Positions 12,454 through 22,839 of a DNA stretch of 64,000 bases are shown here, one piece after another. A model generated the notes under the pieces. The model had not been told where the DNA came from, searched no databases, and saw only the letters and a program-made list of their open reading frames with translations. The stretch lies in the NCBI GenBank assembly GCA_963277665.1, contig OY728125.1, positions 1,717,726,889 through 1,717,790,888 on the forward strand, written 5' to 3'. Numbering within the stretch: position 1 is the first letter of the stretch; every line of letters begins with the position of its first letter. This DNA is from Viscum album. Its lineage: Eukaryota; Streptophyta; Magnoliopsida; Santalales; Viscaceae. Made by a program: the position numbers and the translations under genes.

Positions 12454-12500
12454 TTCTACCCCCCTTAAAATGAATTTCGCCATCGAAATTCGTCGGGGTT
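12454..12500 (-). other. Polypurine tract and 3' end of element A interior
   Basis: Next to the left LTR the minus strand reads TAAGGGGGGTAGAA directly before the LTR start TGTAACACC. It is preceded by an inverted GAATTTCG...CGAAATT sequence, the familiar 3' end of plant Ty3/gypsy elements. It primes plus-strand DNA synthesis and fixes the element's orientation. Confidence 0.85.
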
Positions 12501-13130
12501 ATAAATGGTTTACTATTTGAAAGTTTCTTTCATAGAAACCCACATCGTAAAAAGGAATACCAAAACCAATCTTTAAATACAAAAGTATGAAACGTAACGG
12601 TTACCCAAATAAACTAATCATTGGGTTTCCACATAGGTGAAAATATGGATATGGAAGAGAAATCTAACAATCATGTTCTGATGGAGAGTGGTAGAGAACA
12701 TGGCTATGGAAAAGCCAACAATCACAAATCCATAAATTTGTGACGATCTAAGGTACCGTCTGATTCATCAGATATAAGAGCACTAGGACAACATTTTTGG
12801 TTTTCAAGATCATTTCCCTAAAGTTGATGAAAATGGAATTAGAAGAAATTCTTTCGTGATTTTGGTATAGTCTCACCTTTTTTCGTTCTTTGGACAATTT
12901 CCACTTCATCTCTTAAAGAAATGAAGCTGAATTTGTCATTCTTGATGTGTTAGCATATCATGTGATAGAATGATGGGTCATTCCATCTGTCTCAAACAAA
13001 AGGATAGAAACGTTATCAAAAAATACATAAGTCCATCTATAGTGAGATTAATCATATATGGTTCCTAAAATGGACTTATACTTCATATATCATACTGCTT
13101 AATATAATAAAACTAGTTTCTACTAAACAG

Positions 13131-13250
13131 GGACTTCCTGTAGGCTAGTGGTAGGCGATAAAGGCCAGTCGCACTTCGGTTGTGGGTTCGATTCCCACAG
13201 CCTTGTCCGACGCGATGGGTTGTCGCCCGTCCTGCAGGTTGTCCTTTTTC
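13131..13250 (+). mobile_element. tRNA-derived SINE-like insert
   Basis: Contains a box A-like TAGGCTAGTGGTAGGC (13141-13156) and, about 40 nt on, a perfect box B GGTTCGATTCC (13185-13195) in a T-arm stem (GTGGG/CCCAC). A GC-rich tail follows (about 13200-13250), ending in a T-rich stretch. The composition stands out from the AT-rich surroundings. Pol III boxes plus an unrelated tail fit a plant SINE inserted in the element A interior. No clear target duplication was found, and the acceptor stem does not close well, so a working tRNA gene is unlikely. Confidence 0.55.
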
Positions 13251-13911
13251 TAAAGCTATATTACTATAATATCCCATCAAAAATATCAAAAAAGTTTTAT
13301 CCTTAAACAATACTAACTTATGTCCAACATAATCCATTCCAATCTTTAGGCTTATCTAAAATACTTCGGTCCAAGCTCATAGTATAAAGAAAATGATCAC
13401 GTGAATGCCATCATTTATCCCCCATATATCACAAAATATATCTTGTTGGTCAAATTACAAACCTGTGAATACCTTAATCATGTATTCTCTTGAAGAATGA
13501 ATACCCATTGAACCTTAGTGAAAACATGAATGCAGTTAAAAGTTAACTCTTTCCACATACAAAAATCCAAAAATTATATATACTCAAACCATGATATAAC
13601 CTTCTCCGTATATCAGGCATGAGCTCATGAATACTATCAAACATTTAATTTTCTCCTTATCCCTTCATTATGCGCATATCATCTACATTCCAAAAATATT
13701 TCAATCACTTTTCATGGTTACCGATGCCATAAAATTACTGAAAACAACAATAGGCCAAAACATAAATATTCCAATATTCCACGATACTATATACAACATT
13801 ATTCTGGAATCCCATTACATAAACACTTAATCATTCCAACACATCGTTGTCATATTCAACATCGCCAATGGTGATCGCATGTGACTTCCCTTTGTCCTTT
13901 TCCTTAAGTGG

Positions 13912-14060
13912 TTACTCACGTCGATCATCACTAACCCTTGGATAAGGGTATTTATTAGCATAATGCCCCATTTCCTTGCAATTGAAGCATTGAAGTGTTG
14001 TTTGTGCGTTCTCTGCAGTATTTTCTTTATTCACATCATTAGAAACCCTTTTTTCCATTA
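13912..14060 (-). pseudogene. Element A gag tail with degenerate zinc knuckle (shifted frame)
   Basis: The frame open at 13912-14172 reads TTLQCFNCKEMGHYANKYP. This is a CCHC knuckle (C-x2-C-x4-H-x4-C) whose last cysteine is tyrosine. It overlaps the end of the main gag frame, which stops near 14039, so a frameshift separates the two parts. Zinc knuckles of Gag bind element RNA during packaging. Confidence 0.6.
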
Positions 14061-14869
14061 CTTCGACACTCAGCTGCTCGATGACCTTCTTTTCCAGACC
14101 TAAAACATTTTCTAGTCCCTTTAATACAATCTCCCCTATGCTTCTTTCCACACTTTGAGCATAAGGAAACATTCATATTCTTTTCACCATTATTCTGAGA
14201 TTTCTCCTTGAACTCCATCTTTCGTTTCTTGTCAAAACTATGAGATGGATAAGTAACACCAACATCCATTTCTACCTTTATAGCACAACGCACAATTTCT
14301 TCATAGCTACTGAAGTCTCTTATAGCTAATGCCCTTCGAAGATTTGGTTTTAAGCCACTGAAGAATCGATCAACTTTTCTTTCAGGTTGGATGATAAATC
14401 CAGATGCATACCTTGCAAGCCTTGTAAAATTTGCTTCGTATATACCAACAAATTCATCATCCTTTTACTTTAGTTCAAGAAACTCCTTCTCCATCTTTGT
14501 TCGAAGAATACGAGGGCAGTACTTATTAAAAAATAAGCTCTTGAACTCGTCCCATTCCATGGACTCAATTTCATCTCTTTGCCTCGTATTCTTGATAAGA
14601 TTCCACCATTGATCAGCTTCACCTTCCAAATGATATACTGCTATGATGACTTTATCCTGTTCAGAAAATTGATGAACTGAAAATACCTTTTCAGTAGTAC
14701 TGATCCATTGTTCAGTAACAAGTGGATTAGAAGACCCCTTGAAAGAAGGTGGATGTTTCCTCATGAAGGACTCAATAGAATATTGTTCCCTTCTCTCCTC
14801 ATTTGGAAGTCCAGAATGATTCATAGCTTGTGTAAGTATAGCAATAAGATTTTTCACCGCATCTCCCAT
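14039..14869 (-). pseudogene. gag: Element A Gag (capsid/nucleocapsid), one internal stop
   Basis: Gag forms the virus-like particle and binds element RNA. The ATG at 14869 opens a frame that reaches about 14039 with one TAA at 14462-14464. The first 134 codons match the plant retrotransposon gag domain: FMRKHPPSFKGSSNPLVTEQW, then YHLEGEADQWW and the EWDEFKSLFFNKYCP block. After the stop, the frame continues through RFFSGLKPNLRRALA to a knuckle CSKCGKKHRGDC and a second one, CFRSGKEGHRAAEC, whose second cysteine is serine. This start fits because it lies about 340 nt downstream of the primer-binding site and opens directly into the gag domain. It is typical of Ty3/gypsy Gag proteins. One stop and one frameshift suggest a fairly recent loss. 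Confidence 0.85.
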
Positions 14870-15189
14870 AACATTTGTTTGTTCAAGAGGACAATCGCTG
14901 CATTGTCCATTGCATTGATCAACACAGTTCCTTCAGGTTCCAGCCATCGTCTAAAACCCAAAAAGAATAGTGTGAGGGGAAAAAATCATGCTAGGGAAAA
15001 CAACATAATAAAGGGGGAGTATCCTCAATATCTAACATCTTAGGTTAAATTCTATGATCGTTACCGTAGTTCTAGGACTGTATCCTATACGTATACTTAT
15101 CCTTATGGACATCCCTAGACATACCTTAGAAATATCTCTAGGGATCTCACTAACGTTTTCGCATCCTAGTTTCCAAAGGTTGACTAAAC

Positions 15190-15207
15190 CTTTCCTCTGA
15201 TACTAAC
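15190..15207 (-). other. Primer-binding site of element A (initiator-Met tRNA type)
   Basis: Directly inside the 5' LTR the minus strand reads GTTAGTATCAGAGG. This resembles TGGTATCAGAGC, the site complementary to the 3' end of initiator methionine tRNA used by most plant Ty3/gypsy elements, with mismatches. Its place at 15207 confirms that the right LTR is the 5' LTR. Confidence 0.75.
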
Positions 15208-15519
15208 TGTAGAGACCCGAAGCTTGACGTACATGGACATTACATTACTTTTGCGGAATACTTAGTACATAACAAAAACACACACTCAAGGATCATAATA
15301 GTTTAGTGTCTTTGGAAACTCGGAATATAATATTCTAATCGTGGTGAAAGATCTTCAACATCTCCCATAAGGATCTTCCTTTTTTTTACCTAAAACCTTT
15401 CTTTATATCCTGGGGAAAGGGAAACATAAAAGGGTGAGCTCAAATGCTCAGTAAGGGTAAACAAAAGAAATATCAGTCACATCATATTCATAAGAACATA
15501 ACATTTTGGAAATCTTAAC

Positions 15520-16477
15520 CTGCAAAAGAGAGCATAATTTCATAACATGGGATAAATCATAGTAGTGAAATGAAATCCAAATAATCATAACTTAAAACAT
15601 GAAACTTTGTGGCATACACACATAATCATAGAGAATCATTTCTTATTAGTCAAGACTCATTGCCAAAACTATCTTAGTGGACAAAGTCCATTTCTGAACA
15701 GAGTTCACTCCTCGTTTCAGTCCTGTTTCACTGAACCGGTATAACCTACCATTCCAGACATGTCTATCTCATGAGATATAAAATCTTTACCCAATTCATT
15801 GGAGGGAGATATAGGTCCCACCCATATCATAATGATATCATTCTTATGTGTGCCACAAAATCATAAACCATACATCATAGCATAACCCATGTAATAAAAA
15901 TGGGAATCTTAAGCATCGTGACATCATAAAACAATTCATATAAGATAAAGGAATTCATAAAAATAATTCCATCACAACATAATAAAATAAATGTAATAAT
16001 AGGGATAAAAACATAACCCTTTATTATCTTAGATGGAAAATAATTTTGATAAAACACTTGAACTCCATTCTTGAAGAAAATATCCTTTCTAATTCAAAAA
16101 CACTTTTCCTTTCTTAACATGTCGTACAATTCTAAATTAAAAGAAGTTGATTAAAAATAAACTTGAAAACTTTTAAAGGAAGCTTCTTGGAAATAATGTT
16201 TTAAAAATCCATTCATGCCGTATAAGTTAAAAAAAACATTCTTCGTACTTTTGTCGGAAAAGTCAAAAAGTACCTCGTATGAAAAACGACAAAAGATTCC
16301 TTTCATATCCTTTACTAAAAACTCACCGAAGGGTAAAATTGGATTTAAACAATTGTAGGTGGATGGAAATAATATTACATATTGAGGAAACATGGATTTG
16401 GATGATAAAATACACCCTAGTAAATGCCAAAGTATAAATAATCTTGGATAAAAATGAGATTGTGATATTTCCCTTAC
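15520..16477 (-). other. Candidate 958-nt intron in element A 5' leader
   Basis: Begins after AAG| with GTAAGGG (16471-16480 on the minus strand) and ends at CTCTCTTTTGCAG| (15520-15532). Both sites match plant splice consensus, and the other LTR predicts the same 958-nt length. It would remove most of the leader between the hairpins and the LTR end. There is no transcript evidence. Confidence 0.45.
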
Positions 16478-16803
16478 CTTAGGTCCGATTTGCTTCGTAT
16501 GTGTCCGAACTCCTGTATAATGATTTACAAAATGTCATTTACTTATTCCAGAATCATACTCATTGTTATGATATCATATATGGTTCAATTATGGCTTTAT
16601 ATTACCTGTTCTTTTGTAAATTCCATGTTAAAGAGCGTTTTGGGTAAAATCGTTTCATTTGTCGTCCGTGTTTTGACATGTAATTATTTATATGATTAAT
16701 TAGATCATGATTACTTAATTCCAGAATATAAAACATGATTTATATATAATATATATTCATAATATATATATATATATAATAGATCAGTAAATGGAAAGAA
16801 ATA

Positions 16804-16847
16804 CACCGTTCATGGAGACGGTAGACCGTACGTACGCATGAACGCTG
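16804..16847 (-). other. Leader hairpin unit 1, element A 5' LTR
   Basis: Arms CACCGTTCATG and CATGAACGCTG pair at 10 of 11 positions around the shared 22-nt apical sequence, which ends CCGTACGTACG. Confidence 0.75.
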
Positions 16848-17001
16848 TTTTCTTTTCCTTATTGAGTTGAATGGAATTAAGTAGATGATATACATATATA
16901 TAAACATAAATACAGAATCATTATTATGTCATATATTTCATTATTACTTATTATATATACTTTATAATCATTCATGAATGGTTAACGTGGAGAATTAATC
17001 T

Positions 17002-17046
17002 CATCCCGTCGTGGAGATGGTAGTCCGTACGTACGCACGAGCGATG
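17002..17046 (-). other. Leader hairpin unit 2, element A 5' LTR
   Basis: Arms CATCCCGTCGTG and CACGAGCGATG. One substitution (C for G) weakens the stem compared with the copy at 10041-10085, and the apical part has GATGG for GACGG. Confidence 0.65.
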
Positions 17047-17186
17047 ATATCGTTCTCATGATCATGGAATTGTATTGGAGTGTATGTATACTATTTTAGA
17101 ATCAATATCACTTTACAATAATCATATATAGTTATTATGTACACCATTATACCCATCCAATTAAGGTGGTGGGGGAAAATAGATTA

Positions 17187-17231
17187 CACCACGGCGTGGA
17201 GACGGTATTCCGTATGTACGCACGCGCGGTG
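17187..17231 (-). other. Leader hairpin unit 3, element A 5' LTR
   Basis: Arms CACCACGGCGTG and CACGCGCGGTG pair as CACC/GGTG, CG/CG and CGTG/CACG with single bulges, around the shared apical sequence with TATT and GTATGTACG. Confidence 0.7.
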
Positions 17232-17267
17232 ATTTCGTTATCCGTAGGATGGATAGATGGTGAAATA

Positions 17268-17342
17268 AGGTTGTTTCATAATTATAATAACATATCAGTA
17301 TATAAGTAATACTGATGTTATTACTTCATAATGAAACAACCT
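17268..17342 (-). other. 75-nt hairpin in element A leader (5' LTR)
   Basis: Near-perfect inverted repeat. The left arm begins AGGTTGTTTCATAATTATAA and continues to TCAGTAT; the right arm begins ATACTGATGTTATTACTTCA and ends ATGAAACAACCT. In element sense it directly precedes the three smaller hairpins. Confidence 0.8.
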
Positions 17343-17559
17343 AATAAGAAGAAGTGGAAGAAGAAATAAAGATGAAAGAATCGGTAACAGACATTACCTC
17401 TTCTTTGAAGCGCCTCTTTGAGATCTCCTTTTAGGGCACTAAAATTGGTCTTTAAGGAAGTCCAGAACCTCTAGGATGTTTCTAGGGAAGTGGAGAAGGG
17501 AATTTTTCAGGGGTTGGCAGAGCTTGAAGGCTCAAAGTGGTGTGAGGAAGAGAGGGAGG

Positions 17560-17593
17560 AGGTGCCCTTTTATAAGGGAGGAGAGGGGCACCT
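17560..17593 (-). promoter_or_regulatory. TATA box within an inverted repeat, element A 5' LTR
   Basis: CCTTATAAAAGGG on the minus strand with its core at 17568-17574, bracketed by AGGTGCCC and GGGCACCT as in the other LTR. This copy would be the active promoter of an intact element. Confidence 0.75.
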
Positions 17594-19416
17594 TTGGAAT
17601 AACTAAAACTATTATTTTATTATAAAGTCAAATTCGGTTTTAAATAGCTCCAAATTGATTCATTTCGAAGATAATGTGGGGATGGGTCGAAATCATCTCA
17701 TCCAATAGAATTTAGACAAGTTTAAGTTCCTATTTTAACCTTATCATTTAGATTTAACATTAAGTAAAATAATTTTACTTTTACCGTGTCTTCTTGTGTT
17801 CTTATACTATAAGGTTAATAAACTTACTATAAGAAGCCAAAAGAACCCCAAGTTGTTTATTATTAATATATATAATAGTATATAAGTCATGTGGCCGAAA
17901 TGTAGATTTTTAGGAATAAAATAACAATTAATAATATAATATTTGTTTTAAAAACTATTTTATGTCAATTTTGAAACTATTTTGTAATTGATTTTTGTGA
18001 AAATCATAACAGAATGACTAGTTCGAACAAAGTTAATTAAATCAATAATAACATGTCATAGTAACCTATAAAATTATTTTATTTCATAAAATGCTTGAAA
18101 TTACATTTATTTGGGTATTTATAACATCATTTATGTCAATATTTCATTAACAAGATAATTACTGCATCATCCTTGTGTCATAAATTAATTAAATTATTTA
18201 AGGTCTAAAAATTACAAATAAAATACTATTATGTAGGAAATATTTTGAGATTTATAATTACTATTTATAGTCTAATTTATCTTCTGTATAACCCTATATT
18301 AAAAATTATTTACTTATTAAACATTGATTCTAACTATTTTAACCCATCTTTAAATAAATTAATAATAAATGTCCTAATCTAATCTAAGTGGGCCTAAATA
18401 GTCATCTTTTATTCATAAGGTTGTTTTTGGTATAATTACACTTTTCCAATAGAATTAGGACATGTGTTAGGGTAATAATAATATCATTTTTACCCTTAAT
18501 TACCCTATTTACTTTTAACCATGGTAAAAAATAGTAAAGAGTTACTATTCACCAAAAATTATTTTCATCTCATTGAACCACATTTTACTTACTGACATCA
18601 ACCGTGTCTCTCGGATTTTTGAAATTCCACTCACAGAAGCGGTGAAATTAAGTTTTATGAAAAATTCATTTTTCTTAACTACCACTTAGTGGTTTCACTA
18701 TTCATCAAAAAATGAAAGCTTCCAGAAAAATACCAAAAATTAGGCCTAAGATATATTTGATATTATGAACTCAAAAATGATGTCTATTTTACCAAATTCA
18801 AAACATATCAGTTGCATTAATTAATTTAAAAATTAATTCCCGTTGTCAAAACAAATAGCGTGTTCTTAAGAGATAATAACTATCAAAAGATTGACACTTT
18901 TTTATGTCTGGTTTAAATGTGAAATTACATCCAATGACCAACATTGTATTAAATTGTAAAAATATATTATAAATATATTTTAAAACCACTCTAATTAATA
19001 ATTTATCACTATTAATTATTTCGATTGAAAAAGTTGTTTTTAATTACAATTTAGTAATTTTCACTATTCATCAAAAAATGAAAGTTATCCGAAAAGTACC
19101 AAAAATTCTCCATAAGCTAATTTCGATATTACAAATCCAAAAATGAATTCCATTTTGAAAAATAAAATTTACAAAATTTCAAAAAGTGGTTATTACTATT
19201 CATAAAGGCTAGTTTTAATAATATTTTAATAGCATATCGTTGTTTAGTGAAACTTGGTATTGCGTATTACACACGCTATCGAGGAAGGTCACGATTGCGT
19301 GTAATGCAAAGAAAGTAAAAGATGCATGTTGTTCAAGCTCCTTTTGGTGTAGCATACAACACAAGACATTAATGAATTTAAAAAGAATATTTTTCATAAA
19401 ATCTCAGGGTGTTACA

Positions 19417-19421
19417 TGTCA
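19417..19421. repeat. Target-site duplication of element A, right (TGTCA)
   Basis: Identical to 8242-8246 and directly adjoins the right LTR end. Confidence 0.9.
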
Positions 19422-20994
19422 TGATGTTTATTACATTCATCTAGAAATTTATTTTTTTTCAAAAACTCATTATTTTAATATTACATTATTTGGGACTTTT
19501 ATTGATAAAACAATTCATTAAAATACTATTTAAATTCTTGAAATCGAATTAAAATGTTACACATTTAATTATTTTTACGTAAACATCAACCATTGTTGAG
19601 AAAAGTCATTTCAAGATATCACTTATAATCTATTATTTATGTTTATGAAGATTGCACTTCTATGATATTAATTATATTCCATGATTATAATTAATCACAT
19701 ATTTTTTTATAATTTCTTTTTAATAAAATTATTTCCTTATAGAATAGTTTACTTTTCAATTTAATTAATTCTTTGAAAAAACTATGTACATGTTTTATTG
19801 AAACCTATTCAATTTTATTTCATCCTCTAAATTATTTTCATCTATATAAATCGAGTTTCACATTGATATATTTCTTGTGATAAATTACCATGCATACTAT
19901 CTTCAAAAAATGGAGAGTATTTTAAAAAATCCATTGATTCAATTTCAACATAATGTGTGATGGAAATGAAATCATTATAAAATAAATGAAAAATCATTTC
20001 TTTTGTCATGAATAATTATGAAAAATTCATAAACACAAACATTCACCACATTCTTTTCTAATATTAATATCTTATATTTCATTATTTTAATGGAATAGTA
20101 GTCCTATAGAAACCATAAAATGATTTATGAATGGAAATATTTAGTAAATGATATTACTTAACCCCACAATATTTTATAATTTTTTTGAAGTATATTTAAT
20201 TTACACCATCTGTTTTCATTACAAAGATAATTAAGTCATAATAAAACACAACATAATATTAGAATATTATTATTTAATATGATATTTATTTTAAAAAATT
20301 AGAATAGAGGGTATGAATTGGATTACTTAAATTTTGAATGTATATTGTTTCCAGAAGAATATAAAATTAGTTCTTTTTTGAACAAATAGATATAAATGAA
20401 AATAAAAACTATTTGAAAATAAAGGAAATATTGTTATAAAAAATATTTTATTAGATCAAACATGTTTTTCAACAAAAAATCCAAATATTATTTTTATATA
20501 ATAAATTTAATGAAATTAATATATTATATATTCAATAAATTTTTTACCATTATTATTATGTGATTTCTATACTAGAGAAAAGAATAAATCTAAATTTATA
20601 GTTAAAAAAAATAGTTTTATAAAAATAATTTTGTCTAACTTAAGGAAGTTATTTAAAAAATAGAATTTACCAATTTTAGAAATTATTTCCAATAATATGA
20701 AACCAATTTTTATAATATAATTTCAAAATTATCTTGGTGTTAATTTTTTATACTTTTCTGAAAAGCTATTGTTCTCAATCAGTAGCTAAAAACACTATTT
20801 ATGTTATAAATTTTCATTTATCTTAATGAATTTTATAATCTAATATAAAATTTAACAATGTTTTAAAATTAAAATTTCTTTAATAATATATTTATTAATC
20901 CAATTTCATTCATTAGAATCAATTTCCAAAATTAAATTTTTTATAAATACCTTGTAATGCTTAAAACAATTCCTTAAATTTTTTTCATCCTATT
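19422..20994. other. AT-rich stretch with nothing recognised
   Basis: AT-rich sequence between element A and element B. It has no protein similarity, no clear repeat shared with the rest of the window and no RNA gene that I can see. Confidence 0.5.
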
Positions 20995-21175
20995 TTTAAA
21001 GAGCCAGAATATCCATTTAATTTTTTTAATATATGGAATTTTATGAGTCCCCAAAATCTGACGGCGTGTGATTCTGAGGCCAGGAGTGCCCGGAAAGATC
21101 CATCGACGTTTTGTTGATCTTAAGTTAACGTACATAAGTAGTTTTACTGAAAAAGTGGGATTACTCTAAAACTGT

Positions 21176-21714
21176 AACTCGGATTATAAATCTGAGGGCA
21201 CCATTGTGCTCAGAATGGCAGTTTTACCCTAGGAACGACTTGATATTTGTCCGCGCAGGCCTCCTGTGAGAAAACCCCAAATGGCATAATCATATATAAA
21301 ATAATTAAATAAATTATTTTATTTTTCAAATGATTATAACTCTCAAACGGTAACTTGAATTGAAAATCCGAGAAAACCGATAAAATTGTTATGGTATGCT
21401 TTATTTATATAGACACTAACTTTGGCTGGCATGAGACACCATAGAAAGTTAGCCTGTGGACGCAAATTAAATAATTAAGTGACAATTATTTTATTGTAAA
21501 ATTCAAAAAATCTAAACGGTAACTCAGATTGAAAATCCAAGAGTACCGTTGGGTTTTTTGGGGGGTGTGTTTCACCTAGGTAGAACCTAACCTTGACCAG
21601 CACATGTCGAGGGTGTCTGATAATAAATTTTCCGAAGTTTTTTTCAGGTACGTTCAATAAATGCGCGAGCGACGTTTTATAACTTTTGAACCGGTACTCG
21701 GAATTGAAATATGA
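21176..21714 (+). repeat. Four U3 modules of about 173 bp in element B 5' LTR
   Basis: Copies at about 21176, 21352, 21521 and 21695 share GTAACTCGGATTGAAAATCCGAG-like sequence, in which CTCGGATT and AATCCGAG pair as a short hairpin. Intervals are 176, 169 and 174 bp. Between the cores, phrases such as the GGGTTTT/GTGTTTCACCTAGG and CTTTGGC(T/C)GGC blocks recur. The same four occur in the 3' LTR at about 36741, 36921, 37088 and 37260. They lie upstream of the TATA box, so an enhancer role is possible but not shown. Confidence 0.7.
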
Positions 21715-22265
21715 TGGCCCCATTGAACTCGCAGCGCCGGTATTTTCTTGAGGAGACTTTCACCTCAATGGTAGTGGGTCGAGAATGAAAGATAGTTTTT
21801 GCTTTATCATGGAAAATAATAAAATAAAATGATGTCCCCTTTATTTTATTTTGAGCTTCCATGTGGATATTTCAGGTGGGGTCCATTAGAGAAAAACCTC
21901 CACATGGAATTTGGATGTGGGGACCACCACACCTTAACCTCACATTAGAGGTTATGGTGATGGGGACCACCCAAACCATAACATCTCATGAGAGGGTATG
22001 GTGGTGGGGACCACCCAGGTTTTTAAACCTTCTTGAAACCTCTCATTAATAGGGAGAAACCTCTCAAGTCCCTATTAAATGTGGGGGGAGCCTCTTGGTA
22101 TCCTCCCAAAAATTATAGCCAACACACCTCTTAAATTGTGCCATCATAATTTAATTATCTTGCTCCTTTTAAAATTAAATAACCGCATCGTTGGAATTTT
22201 GGAAGGTTTCTAAAAAATGAACCGTTATAAATTCCAATGATCGTTACCTACCTACCTCCCTCTCT

Positions 22266-22273
22266 TATATATA
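22266..22273 (+). promoter_or_regulatory. TATA box of element B 5' LTR
   Basis: TATATATA within CCTCTCTTATATATAGTAAG, about 1270 bp into the LTR. The 3' LTR has CCTCTCCTATATATTGG at the same place (37826-37842). It is the most likely promoter of the element. Confidence 0.6.
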
Positions 22274-22839
22274 GTAAGCTTGGGAGGAGGTTTTGGGATG
22301 GCTTCACCATGCGATGAAGTGCTGGTAAAGTGATGTGACGCCCAACACTTGGAGGATTATTCTTCCTCCACAAAGAACACATTCTTCCATCGAATAAAAC
22401 CGGTGAGGAGCGACTTCAACTTGCTTCCTTGGAACCTACTCCGACATAGTACGTCTTCAACTACAATGAGCCGGTGCAAAAAACCGATGATCGAGGAAAA
22501 TGCCGATGACAGAGACGTCTGTCTTTTCCCAATGATCCGTCTTCTTCCCTGCACCAACATCGAAAAACATTGAAAAAAGGTAGGGGATTATTTGCATGTT
22601 AATGATTTCCATGATTTTCTTTTGAGGATTGGAAAAGAAACATTGCGGAGGATTTAGAATTTGATGTTCACCGTTATCTTTTCTTGATGAACTGATTTAT
22701 ATCATCCTAAACATGGTGGGTGCGGGCCAAAATAACATGGAATGACTCCCTCCGCCGATCTCTTTGCGATGTTCTTCGGCATGGTGAAGAAACAACGAGG
22801 TGACAGAGGCGATAGGCAATGACCGAACTCCCGCAGACT

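Larger units (their letters stand above)
8247..19416 (-). mobile_element. Element A: gag-only Ty3/gypsy-type LTR retrotransposon with 4.2 kb LTRs
   Basis: A complete LTR element of 11,170 bp lying on the minus strand. LTRs of 4207 bp (8247-12453) and 4209 bp (15208-19416) enclose an internal region of only 2754 bp. Orientation is set by a polypurine tract beside the left LTR, a primer-binding site beside the right LTR and a gag reading on the minus strand. The LTRs end in TG...CA (TGTAACACCC to GGTCTCTACA in element sense) and the whole is flanked by TGTCA. Protease, RT, RNase H and integrase are absent: the roughly 1.4 kb between gag and the polypurine tract shows no pol. It is therefore non-autonomous, resembling LARD-type elements, and would need pol from another element. 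The LTRs differ by roughly 5% by eye. Confidence 0.92.
15208..19416 (-). repeat. Element A 5' LTR (4209 bp)
   Basis: Direct copy of 8247-12453 in the same orientation. In element sense it starts TGTAACACCCTGAG at 19416 and ends GGGTCTCTACA at 15208. The spacing of leader features is kept: hairpin starts at 16804, 17002 and 17187 against 9843, 10041 and 10226 in the other copy. In a live element this copy would drive transcription. Confidence 0.92.

Noticed and set aside
13131..13205. Functional tRNA gene
   Set aside because: Box A, box B and a T-arm are present, but the acceptor arms do not pair convincingly and a GC-rich tail follows. A SINE-like insert fits better.
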